Below are positions 1 to 9,509 of a stretch of 64,000 nucleotides of DNA, one piece after another. The DNA is from Paraferrimonas sedimenticola (lineage in GTDB: Bacteria > Pseudomonadota > Gammaproteobacteria > Enterobacterales > Shewanellaceae). A model generated the notes under the pieces. That model did not search any database. It saw only the letters and a program-made list of their open reading frames with translations, and was not told the origin of the DNA. Position 1 is the first letter of the stretch; every line of letters begins with the position of its first letter. A program made the translations under genes and the position numbers. The DNA lies in assembly GCF_002282855.1 (NCBI RefSeq), contig NZ_NRIR01000001.1, positions 186,001 through 250,000 of the forward strand. Direction: 5' to 3'.

Positions 1-710
1 TGGCCAGTCAGGCTGATTTCACCGGTGAACTTGGCCATACGACCCATTACCATCTTCTCAGCGATTTCAGCTGGCTTACCAGACTGCATAGCGATGTCGA
101 TTTGAATTTCTTTCTCTTTCGCTACAACGTCAGCTGGTACATCTTCAGGCTTAACATAGTCAGGCTTAGAAGCTGCTACGTGCATTGCGATGTCTTTAGC
201 CAGCTCAGCGTCACCGCCAGTCAGGTTAGAGATAACACCAATGCGACCGCCGTGGATGTAAGTACCTAGGTTGTCACCTTCTACGATAACAGAACGACGT
301 ACGCTCATGTTTTCGCCGATTTTAGCCACTAGGTTAGCGCGAGTTTCTTCAACGCTCAGACCGTCGATGTCAGCAGCGTTAAGCGCTTCAACTTCGGTGA
401 TCTTGCCAGCAAGTGCTGCTTCAGCAACCTTGTTAGCAAACGCTAGGAAGCTTTCGTCGCGAGCTACGAAGTCAGTTTCGCAGTTCACTTCAACCAAAGC
501 GGCAACGCCGTCGGCTACTTTAGCGATGATTACACCTTCAGCAGCGATACGACCGGCTTTTTTAGCCGCTTTGGCTTGGCCAGACTTACGCATGTTCTCG
601 ATGGCCAGCTCAATGTCACCATTGGTCTCAACCAGCGCTTTTTTACAATCCATCATGCCGGCGCCGGTGCGCTCGCGCAATTCTTTAACTAGGGCAGCAG
701 TAATTGCCAT
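1..710 (-). CDS. tsf: Elongation factor Ts (3' end cut by window)
   Basis: EF-Ts is the guanine nucleotide exchange factor for EF-Tu. The first 236 codons are visible; the rest lies beyond base 1. The start is the ATG read from 710. The N-terminus [20 protein letters not shown] is the UBA-like EF-Tu-binding region, followed by MDCKKAL, and a core with [13 protein letters not shown] near residues 80-90, the classic EF-Ts signature. Family proteins are about 280-295 residues, so some 50 residues are missing. It follows rpsB in the same direction with a 117-bp gap containing a hairpin and T-run, the usual rpsB-tsf arrangement. Identity is certain from sequence; function is from family knowledge. 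Confidence 0.97.
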   Translation of the reverse strand, partial: MAITAALVKELRERTGAGMMDCKKALVETNGDIELAIENMRKSGQAKAAKKAGRIAAEGVIIAKVADGVAALVEVNCETDFVARDESFLAFANKVAEAALAGKITEVEALNAADIDGLSVEETRANLVAKIGENMSVRRSVIVEGDNLGTYIHGGRIGVISNLTGGDAELAKDIAMHVAASKPDYVKPEDVPADVVAKEKEIQIDIAMQSGKPAEIAEKMVMGRMAKFTGEISLTG

Positions 711-745
711 TGTTAAATCCTCTGTCACTTCAACAGTAAAAATAT

Positions 746-772
746 AAAAAACAGGGGCCGTTAAGGCCCCCG
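746..772 (-). terminator. Hairpin/attenuator between rpsB and tsf
   Basis: Read on the minus strand, GGGGGCC and GGCCCC arms close a short TTAAC loop and are followed by TTTTTT, then an AT-rich stretch. This is a textbook intrinsic terminator shape. Because tsf lies immediately downstream, it probably works as a partial terminator that lowers tsf relative to rpsB, as is known for the E. coli operon; that role is inference. Confidence 0.75.
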
Positions 773-827
773 TTAACCAATGTCGTTCTATTGGTTAATA
801 AGGGCAATGCGTGAGCATTACACCTTA

Positions 828-1556
828 TTACTCAGCTTCAACGAAACCGTCTTGCTCAGCTTGAACAGCGATGTCTTGGTTGCGACCTTCGCTAGCAGCA
901 ACGGCTACGGCTTTGGTGTAAAGCTGGATAGCACGGATCGCATCGTCGTTACCAGGAACGATGTAATCAACACCGTCTGGGTTAGAGTTGGTATCAACGA
1001 TAGCAACAACTGGGATACCCAGGTTGTTAGCTTCTTTGATTGCGATGTGCTCGTGGTCAGCACCTACTACGAACAATACGTCTGGCAGGCCAGCCATGTT
1101 CTTGATACCGCCCAGTGACTTCTCAAGCTTGTCCATTTCACGAGTACGCATTAGCGCCTCTTTCTTGGTTAGCTTTTCGAAAGTACCGTCTTGAGCTTGT
1201 GCTTCTAGATCTTTTAGACGCTTGATTGACTGACGAACAGTTTTCCAGTTAGTCAGCATACCACCCAACCAACGGTGGTTTACGTAGAACTGGTCACAAG
1301 AAACAGCAGCTTCTTTGATAGCGTCTGAGGCAGCGCGCTTAGTACCAACAAACAGGACTTTACCTTTTTTGCTAGCTACGTTGCTGATCATGTCCAACGC
1401 TTCGTTGAACATAGGAACAGTGTGCTCAAGGTTGATGATGTGAACCTTGTTACGGGCACCGAAGATCCAAGGTTTCATCTTTGGATTCCAGTAGCGGGTT
1501 TGGTGACCGAAGTGTACGCCTGCTTTCAGCATGTCGCGCATTGATACGTTTGCCAT
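828..1556 (-). CDS. rpsB: 30S ribosomal protein S2
   Basis: Small-subunit protein S2, needed for S1 binding to the 30S subunit. 242 residues, matching the usual 240 or so. The N-terminus [20 protein letters not shown] and the motifs [21 protein letters not shown] and [12 protein letters not shown] are diagnostic, and the acidic tail is typical. It is first in the rpsB-tsf operon and divergent from map. Start by homology; GGAATTAAAC precedes the ATG. Confidence 0.98.
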   Translation of the reverse strand: MANVSMRDMLKAGVHFGHQTRYWNPKMKPWIFGARNKVHIINLEHTVPMFNEALDMISNVASKKGKVLFVGTKRAASDAIKEAAVSCDQFYVNHRWLGGMLTNWKTVRQSIKRLKDLEAQAQDGTFEKLTKKEALMRTREMDKLEKSLGGIKNMAGLPDVLFVVGADHEHIAIKEANNLGIPVVAIVDTNSNPDGVDYIVPGNDDAIRAIQLYTKAVAVAASEGRNQDIAVQAEQDGFVEAE

Positions 1557-1675
1557 GTTTAATTCCTTAGTGAATTGGGGTTAGGCCTCCACGTACCCCA
1601 TTGGACCCGACCTTTTCAGGCACCCCGGGTAATGTGTCGATACGTGTGCGATTTAAGTTAAAGTTCTCTGCCACA
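1557..1675 (-). ncRNA. rpsB 5' leader, t44-like S2 autoregulatory element
   Basis: The minus-strand leader of rpsB contains ACACATTACCCGGGGTGCC, GGTCGGGTCC, then GGGGTACGTGGAGGC and a CCCC partner. This G/C-rich conserved block just upstream of rpsB resembles the t44/rpsB leader motif of gammaproteobacteria, where S2 represses its own operon. An AT-rich -10-like TATACAT lies just upstream (around 1681-1692). I matched it from memory of the motif, not by a covariance search. Confidence 0.6.
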
Positions 1676-1867
1676 TACACATATATGTATAATGACCGCC
1701 AACAACTAATCTTAGTCCAGGATATCCTCGAGTAAGGTCCTCGACTGCAGACCAGAGTTAACGGCGCGCTTTATACCATATTTAGCGCTCGGGTACAAAC
1801 ACGAGCCATCATTTTTGGGCGCCAGCGAACACGGTTGAAACCAATTAGAGCGACGAGAAAAGGCACT

Positions 1868-2707
1868 ATGAGTATTGTCATTAAGACCCCAGAACAAATT
1901 GAACAAATGCGCATTGCTGGCCGCATGGCCGCAGAAGTACTGGAAATGATTGAACCGCACGTTCAACCTGGGGTTTCCACCGGCGAGCTAGACCGCATTT
2001 GCCACAAGTACATCACCGAAGTGCAAAAAGCTTATCCGGCGCCATTGGAGTACCACGGTTTTCCCAAGTCGATTTGTACCTCGTACAACCATGTGATTTG
2101 TCACGGCATCCCGTCAGACGACCACATTTTAGAAAGCGGCGACATTCTTAACATCGACATTACTGTGGTGACCACCGCCGAACTTAAGTTTGATGACAAC
2201 GGCAAGCCGATTCGTCCAACCGACGGTTACCACGGCGATACCTCAAAAATGTTCTTAGTAGGTGAAGTATCCGCTGAAGACAAGCGCCTATGCCGAATCA
2301 CTCAAGAATCCTTGTACGCGGCGATGCGCAAAGTAAAACCTGGCGTGCCGCTGGGTGAGATTGGCAACACCATTCAGAAATACGTCAAGAAAGCGGGACG
2401 TTACTCCATCGTGAAAGATTTTTGTGGCCATGGCATTGGCAACGTATTCCATGAAGAGCCGCAAGTAGTGCACTATAAGAACGGCGATCGCACCAAGCTA
2501 AAAGAAGGCATGACCTTTACCATCGAGCCGATGATCAACGCCGGTCGTTTCCAAGCGGTAGTTGATGAGAGCGATGGTTGGACTGCGACCACAGTGGACG
2601 GCAAAAACTCGGCCCAGTGGGAGCACACCATTTTGGTCACCAAAGACGGTTGCGAAGTACTGACGCTGCGAAAAGACGAGACGATTCCGCGCCTAATGAA
2701 GAATTAA
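1868..2707 (+). CDS. map: Type I methionine aminopeptidase
   Basis: Removes the initiator methionine from nascent proteins. I place the start at ATG 1868 (MSIVIKTPEQIEQMRIAG), behind GAGAAAAGG, not at the in-frame ATG 1835, because the family begins here. The five metal ligands are visible in order: Asp in NIDIT, Asp in HGDTSKMF, His in CGHGIG, Glu in FTIEPMI and Glu in QWEHTI. Length is 279 residues against about 264 in E. coli. The difference is an insertion of about 15 residues (TTAELKFDDNGKPIRPT) between the first two ligands. Divergent from rpsB and first of a map-glnD-dapD run. Confidence 0.97.
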   Translation: MSIVIKTPEQIEQMRIAGRMAAEVLEMIEPHVQPGVSTGELDRICHKYITEVQKAYPAPLEYHGFPKSICTSYNHVICHGIPSDDHILESGDILNIDITVVTTAELKFDDNGKPIRPTDGYHGDTSKMFLVGEVSAEDKRLCRITQESLYAAMRKVKPGVPLGEIGNTIQKYVKKAGRYSIVKDFCGHGIGNVFHEEPQVVHYKNGDRTKLKEGMTFTIEPMINAGRFQAVVDESDGWTATTVDGKNSAQWEHTILVTKDGCEVLTLRKDETIPRLMKN

Positions 2708-2781
2708 TAGCGAAGAACTGATAGCGAAAAGCTGATAGCAACGTCAGATAGTTAACACCAATAGTGAAAAACGGATAATCC

Positions 2782-5385
2782 ATGGCGGACGTAACCGAAC
2801 TGGCACCGCTTAGCCCTGAGACCTGCAAAGCGGCGCTCAACGATGCTGCTTTGAAGGACTTAGACGCCTTTAAATCAGGGGCTGAATCGGGCCTTAGCAT
2901 TGTCGATTTGGTGTACGCCCGCTCCCAGCGAATTGATGCCTTATTGGTCGGTCTGTGGCAACAGCTTGGGCTGGATAAAGCGCCTATCAGTTTGATTGCC
3001 GTGGGCGGCTATGGCCGCGGTGAGCTGCACCCTCACTCAGACATCGACTTGCTGCTATTGCTCGAGTCCGAGTTATCCGCTGAGCACAAGCAAGCCATTG
3101 GCGAGTTTGTGGCGTTTTTGTGGGACTGCAAATTGGATGTGGGCCACAGTGTTCGCACCCTGCCGCAAACCATTGAAGTCGCGCTAGAAGACATCACTAT
3201 TGCCACCAACTTGCTGGAATCGCGCCTGCTGATTGGCTCTGATGAGCACTATTTGCATTTGCACGACGCGGTACGTCAGCCCGACTTTTGGCCCTCGGCT
3301 GAGTTCTTTTTGGCCAAGCGCGACGAGCAAGACGCTCGCCACCAACGCGCCTCGGCCTTTGACCTAGAACCCAATATTAAAACCTGCCCGGGCGGATTGC
3401 GCGATGTGCAAACCGTGGCTTGGGTGGCCATGCGTCACTTTGACGCTGCCAGCTTAGACGAGCTGGTCGAGTACGGTTTTTTGCGCCCGGAAGAGCTCAC
3501 CGAACTTACCGAGTGTTTGCACTTTTTGTGGCGATTGCGCTTTGCCCTGCACATGATTGCCGGTCGTGCTGAGAACCGTCTGCTGTTTGACCTGCAGCGC
3601 CAAGTGGCCGAGACCATGGGCTACACCGACGGCACCACGCTCGCAGTTGAGCAAATGATGAAGCGCTACTATCGCAATGTGCGCCGCTTAATCGAACTCA
3701 ACCAAATGCTGTTGCAGCTGTTTACTCGCGCAGCGCTTAATCAGCCGGAAACCGAGCCGACTAAAGTGGCACCTGGTTTTGTGCGTCGCGGCTCATTGTT
3801 AGAGTGCGATGACCCTAGCTTATTTGGTCAGCCCGAGCAGTTGCTAAAGCTGTTTTGGTACGTGGCCAAAGATTCCAACATTAAGGGGATTTACGCCCCT
3901 ACTCTGCGCGCTCTGCGACACCATCGCCGTCACCAGCCAGTGCCGTTAGTGGAGCACCCAGAATGTCGCAAAGTATTCATGGAAATACTGCGTCATCCTC
4001 GCGGGATCGCCGGTCTGTCTCTAATGCACAAGCACAACATGCTATCGGCCTACCTGCCGCAGTGGAAAGAAATTGAAGGTCAGATGCAGTTTGACCTGTT
4101 CCACGCTTATACCGTGGACGAGCACACCCATCGCCTGCTGAAAAACATCGAGCGCTTTTCTAACCCAGACCATCAGGAAGAGTTCCCGCTAGGCTCTGTG
4201 CTGATTGACCAGCTACCCAAAAAAGGTTTGCTGGTACTCGCAGCGATTTTCCACGACATCGCCAAAGGTCGCGGTGGTGATCACAGTGAATTGGGCGCGG
4301 TGGATGCGTTAGAGTTTTGCCGACAGCACGGCTTAAACGAGCACGATGGCCGCACCGTCAGCTGGCTGGTAGAGAACCACTTGTTGATGTCGGTAGTAGC
4401 TCAACGCCGGGATATTAACGACCCGGATGTGATTAACGAGTTTGCCGACAAGGTGCGCGATGCGGTGCATTTAAGCTACCTGTATTGCCTGACCGTGGCG
4501 GATATTTGCGCCACCAACAACAAGCTTTGGAACAATTGGAAAGGCTCGTTGCTACGTGAGCTCTACTTCTCGACCCAACGGGTGCTATCGCGCGGTAAAG
4601 AGAAAACCATGGATGTGCGCGCTCGAGTGCGTGAGCATCAGGGTAAGGCGCGCCGCGAGCTGATGCGCTCGGGCTTTAGCGACAAAGACATCGACGCGCT
4701 TTGGGCGCGCTTCCCCGCCGATTACTTTATTGGTTACCAACCCAATCAGCTGGCCTGGCACGCTGAGTCGATTTTACGTCATAAGGACGACGGCCCGCTG
4801 GTAATGCTCAGCAAACACGCCACTCGCGGTGGTACAGAGCTGTTTGTCTACACCCCAGACAGAGCCAAATTGTTCGCCACTGTTATGGCAGTGTTAGACG
4901 CTAAGAACGTAAACGTGCACGATGCCTCAATTTTGAGCAGCAAAGATGGCTACGTGGTGGATAGCTTTGTCATTCTGGAACCTAACGGCGAGCAGGTGGT
5001 CAACCTAGCACGAATACAGAGTATTCGCCGCGCGTTGGAAAAGGCCTTGTCGAAGGACAGTCCGAAACTGCCAACCGCTCGTCGCATCTCGCGTCAAATG
5101 AAGCCCTTTAGGGTGGCCACTCAGGTGAGCTTTATTAAAAGCCACCGCCAGGCCACCAGCCTAATGGAGCTAATTGCGCTGGATAAACCCGGGTTGCTTG
5201 CCAAAGTCGGCGAAGCCTTTTATCGTTGCCAAATCTCTTTGCAGTCCGCCAAGATCACCACCATTGGCGAGCGTGCCGAGGATTTCTTTGTATTAAAGAA
5301 CGCCGAGGGCACTGCCTTGAACGACGAGCAGCAACAACAACTCAAACAAACCCTAGTCGAGCTTCTGGCTCAACCGAATAATTAA
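2782..5385 (+). CDS. glnD: Bifunctional uridylyltransferase/uridylyl-removing enzyme GlnD
   Basis: Senses glutamine and adds or removes UMP on PII proteins, so controlling glutamine synthetase and NtrBC. 867 residues, the usual size. Order: nucleotidyltransferase domain with [15 protein letters not shown] (about residues 73-88), helical linker with [16 protein letters not shown] hydrolase with [14 protein letters not shown] (about 490-503), and two C-terminal ACT domains (starting near 690 and 795) that bind glutamine. The ATG at 2782 follows a weak GGATAATCC site. It lies 74 bp after map, and that gap has short degenerate copies of a tagcgaaaagctga-like word. Only 14 bp separate it from dapD, so the two are probably co-transcribed. 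Confidence 0.98.
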   Translation: MADVTELAPLSPETCKAALNDAALKDLDAFKSGAESGLSIVDLVYARSQRIDALLVGLWQQLGLDKAPISLIAVGGYGRGELHPHSDIDLLLLLESELSAEHKQAIGEFVAFLWDCKLDVGHSVRTLPQTIEVALEDITIATNLLESRLLIGSDEHYLHLHDAVRQPDFWPSAEFFLAKRDEQDARHQRASAFDLEPNIKTCPGGLRDVQTVAWVAMRHFDAASLDELVEYGFLRPEELTELTECLHFLWRLRFALHMIAGRAENRLLFDLQRQVAETMGYTDGTTLAVEQMMKRYYRNVRRLIELNQMLLQLFTRAALNQPETEPTKVAPGFVRRGSLLECDDPSLFGQPEQLLKLFWYVAKDSNIKGIYAPTLRALRHHRRHQPVPLVEHPECRKVFMEILRHPRGIAGLSLMHKHNMLSAYLPQWKEIEGQMQFDLFHAYTVDEHTHRLLKNIERFSNPDHQEEFPLGSVLIDQLPKKGLLVLAAIFHDIAKGRGGDHSELGAVDALEFCRQHGLNEHDGRTVSWLVENHLLMSVVAQRRDINDPDVINEFADKVRDAVHLSYLYCLTVADICATNNKLWNNWKGSLLRELYFSTQRVLSRGKEKTMDVRARVREHQGKARRELMRSGFSDKDIDALWARFPADYFIGYQPNQLAWHAESILRHKDDGPLVMLSKHATRGGTELFVYTPDRAKLFATVMAVLDAKNVNVHDASILSSKDGYVVDSFVILEPNGEQVVNLARIQSIRRALEKALSKDSPKLPTARRISRQMKPFRVATQVSFIKSHRQATSLMELIALDKPGLLAKVGEAFYRCQISLQSAKITTIGERAEDFFVLKNAEGTALNDEQQQQLKQTLVELLAQPNN

Positions 5386-5399
5386 TCACGGAGACCTGC

Positions 5400-6224
5400 A
5401 TGCAAGCCTTGCAACAACGTATCGAAGCGGCCTTTGAAGACCGCGCCAGCATCACCCCAGCCACTGCTAGCGAACAAGTTCGCGAAGACGTAAACCAAGC
5501 ACTGGAACTGCTGGACAGCGGTAAGATGCGCGTAGCGGAAAAAATCGATGGCGAATGGCAGGTCAATCAGTGGCTGAAAAAAGCCGTATTGTTGTCTTTC
5601 CGCATCAATGACAACCAGGTTATCGACGGCGGCGAGTCGCGCTACTTCGACAAGGTACCTATGAAGTACGCCGACTACGACCAGGCGCGCTTTGAAGCCG
5701 AAGGCGTGCGCGTTGTGCCACCAGCGGCAGTTCGCAAAGGCAGCTTTATCGCACCAAATACGGTATTGATGCCATCCTACGTAAACCTTGGCGCTTACGT
5801 TGACTCGGGCACCATGGTAGACACTTGGGCCACCGTAGGCTCTTGTGCACAAATTGGTAAAAACGTTCACCTATCGGGCGGCGTGGGCATAGGTGGTGTA
5901 CTTGAGCCGCTACAAGCCAATCCAACCATCATCGAAGACGACTGCTTTATTGGCGCGCGCTCTGAGGTTGTAGAAGGTGTGATTGTTGAGAAAGGCTCAG
6001 TGATTTCCATGGGCGTGTACATCGGCCAGTCCACCAAGATCTACGATCGCGAAACCGGTGAAGTGCACTACGGCCGCGTACCCGCAGGCTCTGTGGTCGT
6101 TGCTGGTAACCTGCCGTCGAAGTGTGGCAAGTACAGCTTGTATGCAGCGATTATCGTGAAGAAAGTCGACGAGAAAACCCGCTCGAAAGTGGGCATCAAC
6201 GAGCTGTTGCGCGCGGCTGAGTAG
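5400..6224 (+). CDS. dapD: Tetrahydrodipicolinate N-succinyltransferase
   Basis: Transfers succinyl from succinyl-CoA to tetrahydrodipicolinate in the succinylase branch of lysine/meso-diaminopimelate synthesis. 274 residues, the same length as E. coli DapD. The N-terminal helical domain is followed by a left-handed beta helix made of hexapeptide repeats ([16 protein letters not shown] region) with [22 protein letters not shown] and [13 protein letters not shown], which are DapD signatures. GGAG precedes the ATG. It is the last gene of the map-glnD-dapD run and converges on yqcA. Confidence 0.98.
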   Translation: MQALQQRIEAAFEDRASITPATASEQVREDVNQALELLDSGKMRVAEKIDGEWQVNQWLKKAVLLSFRINDNQVIDGGESRYFDKVPMKYADYDQARFEAEGVRVVPPAAVRKGSFIAPNTVLMPSYVNLGAYVDSGTMVDTWATVGSCAQIGKNVHLSGGVGIGGVLEPLQANPTIIEDDCFIGARSEVVEGVIVEKGSVISMGVYIGQSTKIYDRETGEVHYGRVPAGSVVVAGNLPSKCGKYSLYAAIIVKKVDEKTRSKVGINELLRAAE

Positions 6225-6234
6225 CGGCGATTCG

Positions 6235-6448
6235 CGTCATTCCCAACTCGATTGGGAATCTAGCTAACCGCCAGTAACCCTGGCGGATTACCCGCGAGCT
6301 CCACGCTCGTCATAGCTGCGAGCTCCACGCTCGTCATTCTGCGAGCCCCGCGCTTGTCATTCCCAACTTGATTGGGAATCTAGCTAACCGCCAATGGCAA
6401 GTGGCTAGATTCCCTTTTTCAAGGGAATGACAAACGCAAAGGGAATGA
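6235..6448. repeat. Mosaic palindromic element A (dapD/yqcA gap)
   Basis: Contains two ATTCCCAACTYGATTGGGAATCTAG hairpin halves (6239-6263 and 6359-6383) joined by about 24-bp tandem half-site units (cgagctccacgctcgtcat...), then an inverted hairpin with CTAGATTCCC...GGGAATGAC (6406-6430) of the TTGAAAAA class. Fills most of the gap between convergent genes. Same family as the elements at 9.9, 49.6, 51.5, 52.6, 54, 57.2 and 58.3 kb. Confidence 0.85.
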
Positions 6449-6467
6449 CTATGGAAAAGGAAACAAC

Positions 6468-6492
6468 AAGAGCGCTAAAAAGCGCTCTTTCT
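6468..6492. terminator. Bidirectional terminator between dapD and yqcA
   Basis: AAGAGCGCT and AGCGCTCTT, a perfect 9-bp stem around AAAA, sits between the convergent dapD and yqcA genes. A TTTCTC run follows on the plus strand and TTGTTGTTTCCTTTT on the minus strand, so it can serve both directions. Confidence 0.75.
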
Positions 6493-6523
6493 CATGAATG
6501 AAATCATTTCAGGCAGCTAAAAA

Positions 6524-6982
6524 CTAGGCCGCCGCTTTGGTCAAACTCTGCCACCAATCGATAGCATCTTGCTCAGGATCCATGGTCTCACAAGCATCGA
6601 TTTTGAGCATTTCGCTAAAGGCTTCGCCTTGCAATTCTTCAAGCAGTGCTTGCCACTGGCGACCGGCACCACAATAGGTATCGCCATAGCTCGAATCACC
6701 CAAGGCAACCACCGCAAACTCAAGCCCACCAAGCAACGGAAAGCGTGTACGCAACTCGTCAAACAGCGGCATAATGTTATCTGGAATATCGCCCTCACCG
6801 GTCGTTGAGGTCACTAACACCAGGCGATCTTGGTCGGCTTTGAGGCCAGCGATATCATCAAAGTTTGGTTCTTCTATCAACCGGCACGGAATGTCTTGAG
6901 AACTTAATTCTGCCTCTAAGGCTTCGGCCACACTTTCAGCAGCACCGTAAACAGTTCCGTAGACGAGGGTAACCCGCTTCAT
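6524..6982 (-). CDS. yqcA: Flavodoxin-like protein (YqcA/MioC type)
   Basis: Small FMN-binding electron carrier of the short-chain flavodoxin family. 152 residues. The phosphate loop YGTVYGAAESVAEAL (about 8-22) and the isoalloxazine-side loops TSTTGEGDIPDN (about 58-69) and ALGDSSYGDTYCGAG (about 93-107) are all present. The acidic C-terminus fits a soluble carrier. The position beside truC and yqcC matches E. coli yqcA, which favours that name over mioC. The electron-transfer partner is unknown. Confidence 0.85.
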   Translation of the reverse strand: MKRVTLVYGTVYGAAESVAEALEAELSSQDIPCRLIEEPNFDDIAGLKADQDRLVLVTSTTGEGDIPDNIMPLFDELRTRFPLLGGLEFAVVALGDSSYGDTYCGAGRQWQALLEELQGEAFSEMLKIDACETMDPEQDAIDWWQSLTKAAA

Positions 6983-7073
6983 GCTATACTCCCTTTCAAC
7001 AACTTGTTGACCAACATAGCGAAAGCAAAGTCATTGGGCAACAAGCAAAACCCGCGAAAATTGAGTGGCTAGC

Positions 7074-7229
7074 ATGCGTCAAACCCGTCGTAAACGACTG
7101 CACAAACACCATCAACGCTTGGTGCGTTATCGCCGTCAAACCTACTTCAAACAGTTACACTACATGCTACCCGCAGAAGGCAAAGAAGCGGAGCCCGTGA
7201 GCTCGGTCCAACCGGCATCAAAGCCGTAA
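7074..7229 (+). CDS. Possible small basic protein, antisense overlap with truC end
   Basis: A 51-codon open frame starting at ATG 7074 encodes a very basic peptide (MRQTRRKRLHKHHQRLVRYR, then RQTYFKQLHYMLPAEG) and ends inside the 3' end of the opposite-strand truC. It occupies the otherwise empty 177-bp gap between truC and yqcA, and the Arg/Lys/His-rich composition is unlike out-of-frame noise. The ribosome site is weak (GAGTGG). No family recognised; it may be a real small protein or chance. Confidence 0.35.
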   Translation: MRQTRRKRLHKHHQRLVRYRRQTYFKQLHYMLPAEGKEAEPVSSVQPASKP

Positions 7230-7951
7230 TCCTGCGTCGACCAACCAAATCGTTCGAATAAAGTTAGCCACTCGGCCTCTAGCTCGGTCTCGACCACCAT
7301 CTTCTCGCCTGTGACTGGATGTACGAACGCCAGACGCTTTGCGATCAGCATTAAGCGCTGACACTCCAGATGATCCCTAAACACTCGGTTCTGCCGTCCA
7401 TCGCCATGACTGGTGTCGCCAATGATCGGATGAAACAAATGCTTCATATGGCGGCGAAGTTGGTGCTTGCGGCCAGTCAGTGGGCGCATCTGCACCAAAG
7501 AAAAGCGGCTGGTGTCGTAGCGACCGCATGGAATTGGTAATTCGACGGTCTGCAGTGGCTTATACCAGGTCACCGCCTCTTGCGCAGGCTTGTCTGGGTC
7601 GGCATGCACATCAGCAATCGCATCGAGCTCTTCTTTGAGTGGGTAGTCGAGCTCTTCGGTCTCGGTCACATAGCCGCGACAAATGGCCAGATAGTCCTTT
7701 TCAATGGTGTGCGCCTGAAACTGCAGATTGAGCTGATGGGCAATCTCGCTGGATTTGGCAAACAGCAACACGCCAGAGGTAGGACGGTCGAGTCGGTGCA
7801 CTGGATACACGTGGGTTCCAACCATATCGCGCACTAGCTGCATCGCGAACCAGCGCTCTTTGCGCGCCAGGTAAGTTCGGTGAACCAGCAAGCCCGCCGG
7901 CTTGTGAATCGCAATCAGGTACTCGTCTTCGTATAAAGCCTGTAATTCCAC
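7160..7951 (-). CDS. truC: tRNA pseudouridine-65 synthase
   Basis: RluA-family pseudouridine synthase; TruC modifies U65 in the T-stem of some tRNAs. 263 residues. The catalytic motif HRLDRPTSGVLLFAKS contains the essential Asp (about residue 54), with LTGRKHQLRRHMKHL and HPIIGDTSHGDGRQNR further on, all TruC/RluA signatures. The last 25 or so residues are variable and run into the small plus-strand frame. Its start directly abuts the stop of yqcC, so the two genes are translationally close, and the yqcA-truC-yqcC order supports truC rather than another RluA paralogue. Confidence 0.94.
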   Translation of the reverse strand: MELQALYEDEYLIAIHKPAGLLVHRTYLARKERWFAMQLVRDMVGTHVYPVHRLDRPTSGVLLFAKSSEIAHQLNLQFQAHTIEKDYLAICRGYVTETEELDYPLKEELDAIADVHADPDKPAQEAVTWYKPLQTVELPIPCGRYDTSRFSLVQMRPLTGRKHQLRRHMKHLFHPIIGDTSHGDGRQNRVFRDHLECQRLMLIAKRLAFVHPVTGEKMVVETELEAEWLTLFERFGWSTQDYGFDAGWTELTGSASLPSAGSM

Positions 7952-8278
7952 TTAGCTCGCCCCGTTTACTAGCTCATCAAAGCTTTTTAGCAAAGACACC
8001 AGCGCATCGGTGTCAAAGCGCTCGCGATACACCACCTCGGCCATCGCGGCCAATCCAGATTTGTGCGGTGGAATTTGTCCGCTTGTCACCATTTGAGTCA
8101 TGCGAGGCAGAAACACAAACTGCAGCCACTGCTCAAAAGCCAGAGTGTCGACGCAAAACGGCTGCTGGCTGGAGAGTGCTTGCTCGCTGGGCAGTTGCTC
8201 AGACCACAAGGACAAAGACTTGAGTTGAGATTCGATGTCGATCAAAATTTCGGCAGCGCGCACGGTGTTCATGACCAC
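7952..8278 (-). CDS. yqcC: YqcC family protein
   Basis: 108-residue helical protein of the YqcC family, function unknown. Recognised by LWSEQLPSEQALSSQQPFCVDTL, FEQWLQFVFLPRM and the C-terminal pattern, plus its location directly upstream of truC in the same direction. In E. coli, yqcC separates truC from csrB, and a csrB candidate lies about 1.7 kb away here. Divergent from the DUF3549 gene. Confidence 0.88.
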   Translation of the reverse strand: MVMNTVRAAEILIDIESQLKSLSLWSEQLPSEQALSSQQPFCVDTLAFEQWLQFVFLPRMTQMVTSGQIPPHKSGLAAMAEVVYRERFDTDALVSLLKSFDELVNGAS

Positions 8279-8328
8279 TCCAAGGCAAAAAACGGCGCAA
8301 CATCATATCATCCTAAAGCGCAACTCCC

Positions 8329-8334
8329 TATAAT
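8329..8334 (+). promoter_or_regulatory. -10 box for the DUF3549 gene
   Basis: A perfect TATAAT followed by GGCGCC. Transcription would begin near 8341, which supports the ATG at 8368 over the in-frame GTG at 8353. The same TATAATGGCGCC word serves queF. No clear -35 box was seen. Confidence 0.55.
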
Positions 8335-8367
8335 GGCGCCTGATTTTATCAAGTGATCCTATCAGTG

Positions 8368-9396
8368 ATGGAGCAAATCAATACCTTAGGCGATTTCCTG
8401 CAAGCCAGCGGCAGTCAGTACCAAGTTTTTGACCTGGGACGCCGCATTGTGCCAATCGATCATGTCGCTTTTCAGCAAATCGAAGCTTTGTCTTCGCCAT
8501 ACCCCTACCCGCTACAAGGCCATGCCTTTTTGGGGATAGTGTTCTGGAAGAGTGCCGACAGCCATTTTGTCTGGTTTTTAAAGTTACCCCTCGATGAGCG
8601 CGGCTTAATTCAACCGGCGGCGCGCACTCAGTTTATGCAGCAAGTGCTTGAAGGCTTGGGGCAAGACCCAACTCAGCCTTTGAGCCAAGAGCAGCAGCAA
8701 GAGTTGGCAAGCAATATATTGGTGTTTACCCCATCGCAGAACAAGCTAGCCACCTTCAACGCCAAGGTGAAGCAGACCTTAGGTCAAAGCGCTTCGGCGC
8801 AATACGAGTTGGCCTATCAGTACCTGTCGGGGCAAATGCCTTCTGAACATTGGCAACAGCTTGGTCTTCAAGGTATCGCCGACTTCGTCGCCCGTTTAGA
8901 CGAACTTGATCACGCCGAGGTTTTGCTGCGTGCGTTGGCTAAGTTGCCTGAGCCGGTGTTACAGCCTGTGTTATCCTGTCTTGAGAACCAAAAACTCAAC
9001 GACGACTTGGCTGGCGCGATTGCGGCGCATGTGATGGATTCGTTGAATAATGACGTGGCGCCAGAGCGTTTGCACTCTTGGTTGCGCGGTTTGGCTGGAC
9101 ATCCTGGCAAAGCGCAAATGGTTTGCGAAGCCTTGTTGGCGCATCCAAAGCTGGACGTTAACAGCTTGGCCATTATCGCCGCTCGCCATTGGCCGCAATT
9201 CGAGCGTCCAGAGTTTGCCTTGCAGTATCTAGAGGCGGCGGCACTTCAAGAGTTTGAGGTATTTGCGCAACTGTTTGCTGACTTGGTGGCGATTCCTAGC
9301 GTGCGAGTCAATTTGCTGGCTCAGCTACGCAATCCAGAGCGCAGCGAAGCGCTTGGCAGTGCTATCGGTCAATTGTTTAAAGGGACTATTGGTTAA
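8368..9396 (+). CDS. DUF3549 family protein
   Basis: 342 residues from ATG 8368 (MEQINTLGDFLQASGSQYQV). The N-terminal part has FDLGRRIVPIDH, SSPYPYPLQGHAFLGIVFW and a C-terminal helical, HEAT-like half rich in Leu/Ala. These match the DUF3549 family found next to DUF3301 and truC in Vibrio- and Shewanella-like genomes. No catalytic motif seen and no function known. No signal peptide, so probably cytoplasmic. It reads divergently from yqcC and is followed by the DUF3301 gene. Confidence 0.85.
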   Translation: MEQINTLGDFLQASGSQYQVFDLGRRIVPIDHVAFQQIEALSSPYPYPLQGHAFLGIVFWKSADSHFVWFLKLPLDERGLIQPAARTQFMQQVLEGLGQDPTQPLSQEQQQELASNILVFTPSQNKLATFNAKVKQTLGQSASAQYELAYQYLSGQMPSEHWQQLGLQGIADFVARLDELDHAEVLLRALAKLPEPVLQPVLSCLENQKLNDDLAGAIAAHVMDSLNNDVAPERLHSWLRGLAGHPGKAQMVCEALLAHPKLDVNSLAIIAARHWPQFERPEFALQYLEAAALQEFEVFAQLFADLVAIPSVRVNLLAQLRNPERSEALGSAIGQLFKGTIG

Positions 9397-9509
9397 AGGG
9401 ACTGGGGGTTAACACAGCTCTTGGTTGAAGGGAGTCTTAGCTAGACTGACTTCCTAGCTAAAAAGTACTCTTGTTTATAGTGACAAGTGTTTTAAGAGAT
9501 GATGCAGTC

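Noticed and set aside
271-747. 158-codon plus-strand frame opposite tsf
   Set aside because: Lies fully antisense to tsf, low-complexity Ser/Ala composition typical of a shadow frame of a highly expressed gene.
8353-8367. GTG 8353 as start of the DUF3549 gene
   Set aside because: It lies 12 nt from the inferred transcription start; ATG 8368 gives the family-like N-terminus.
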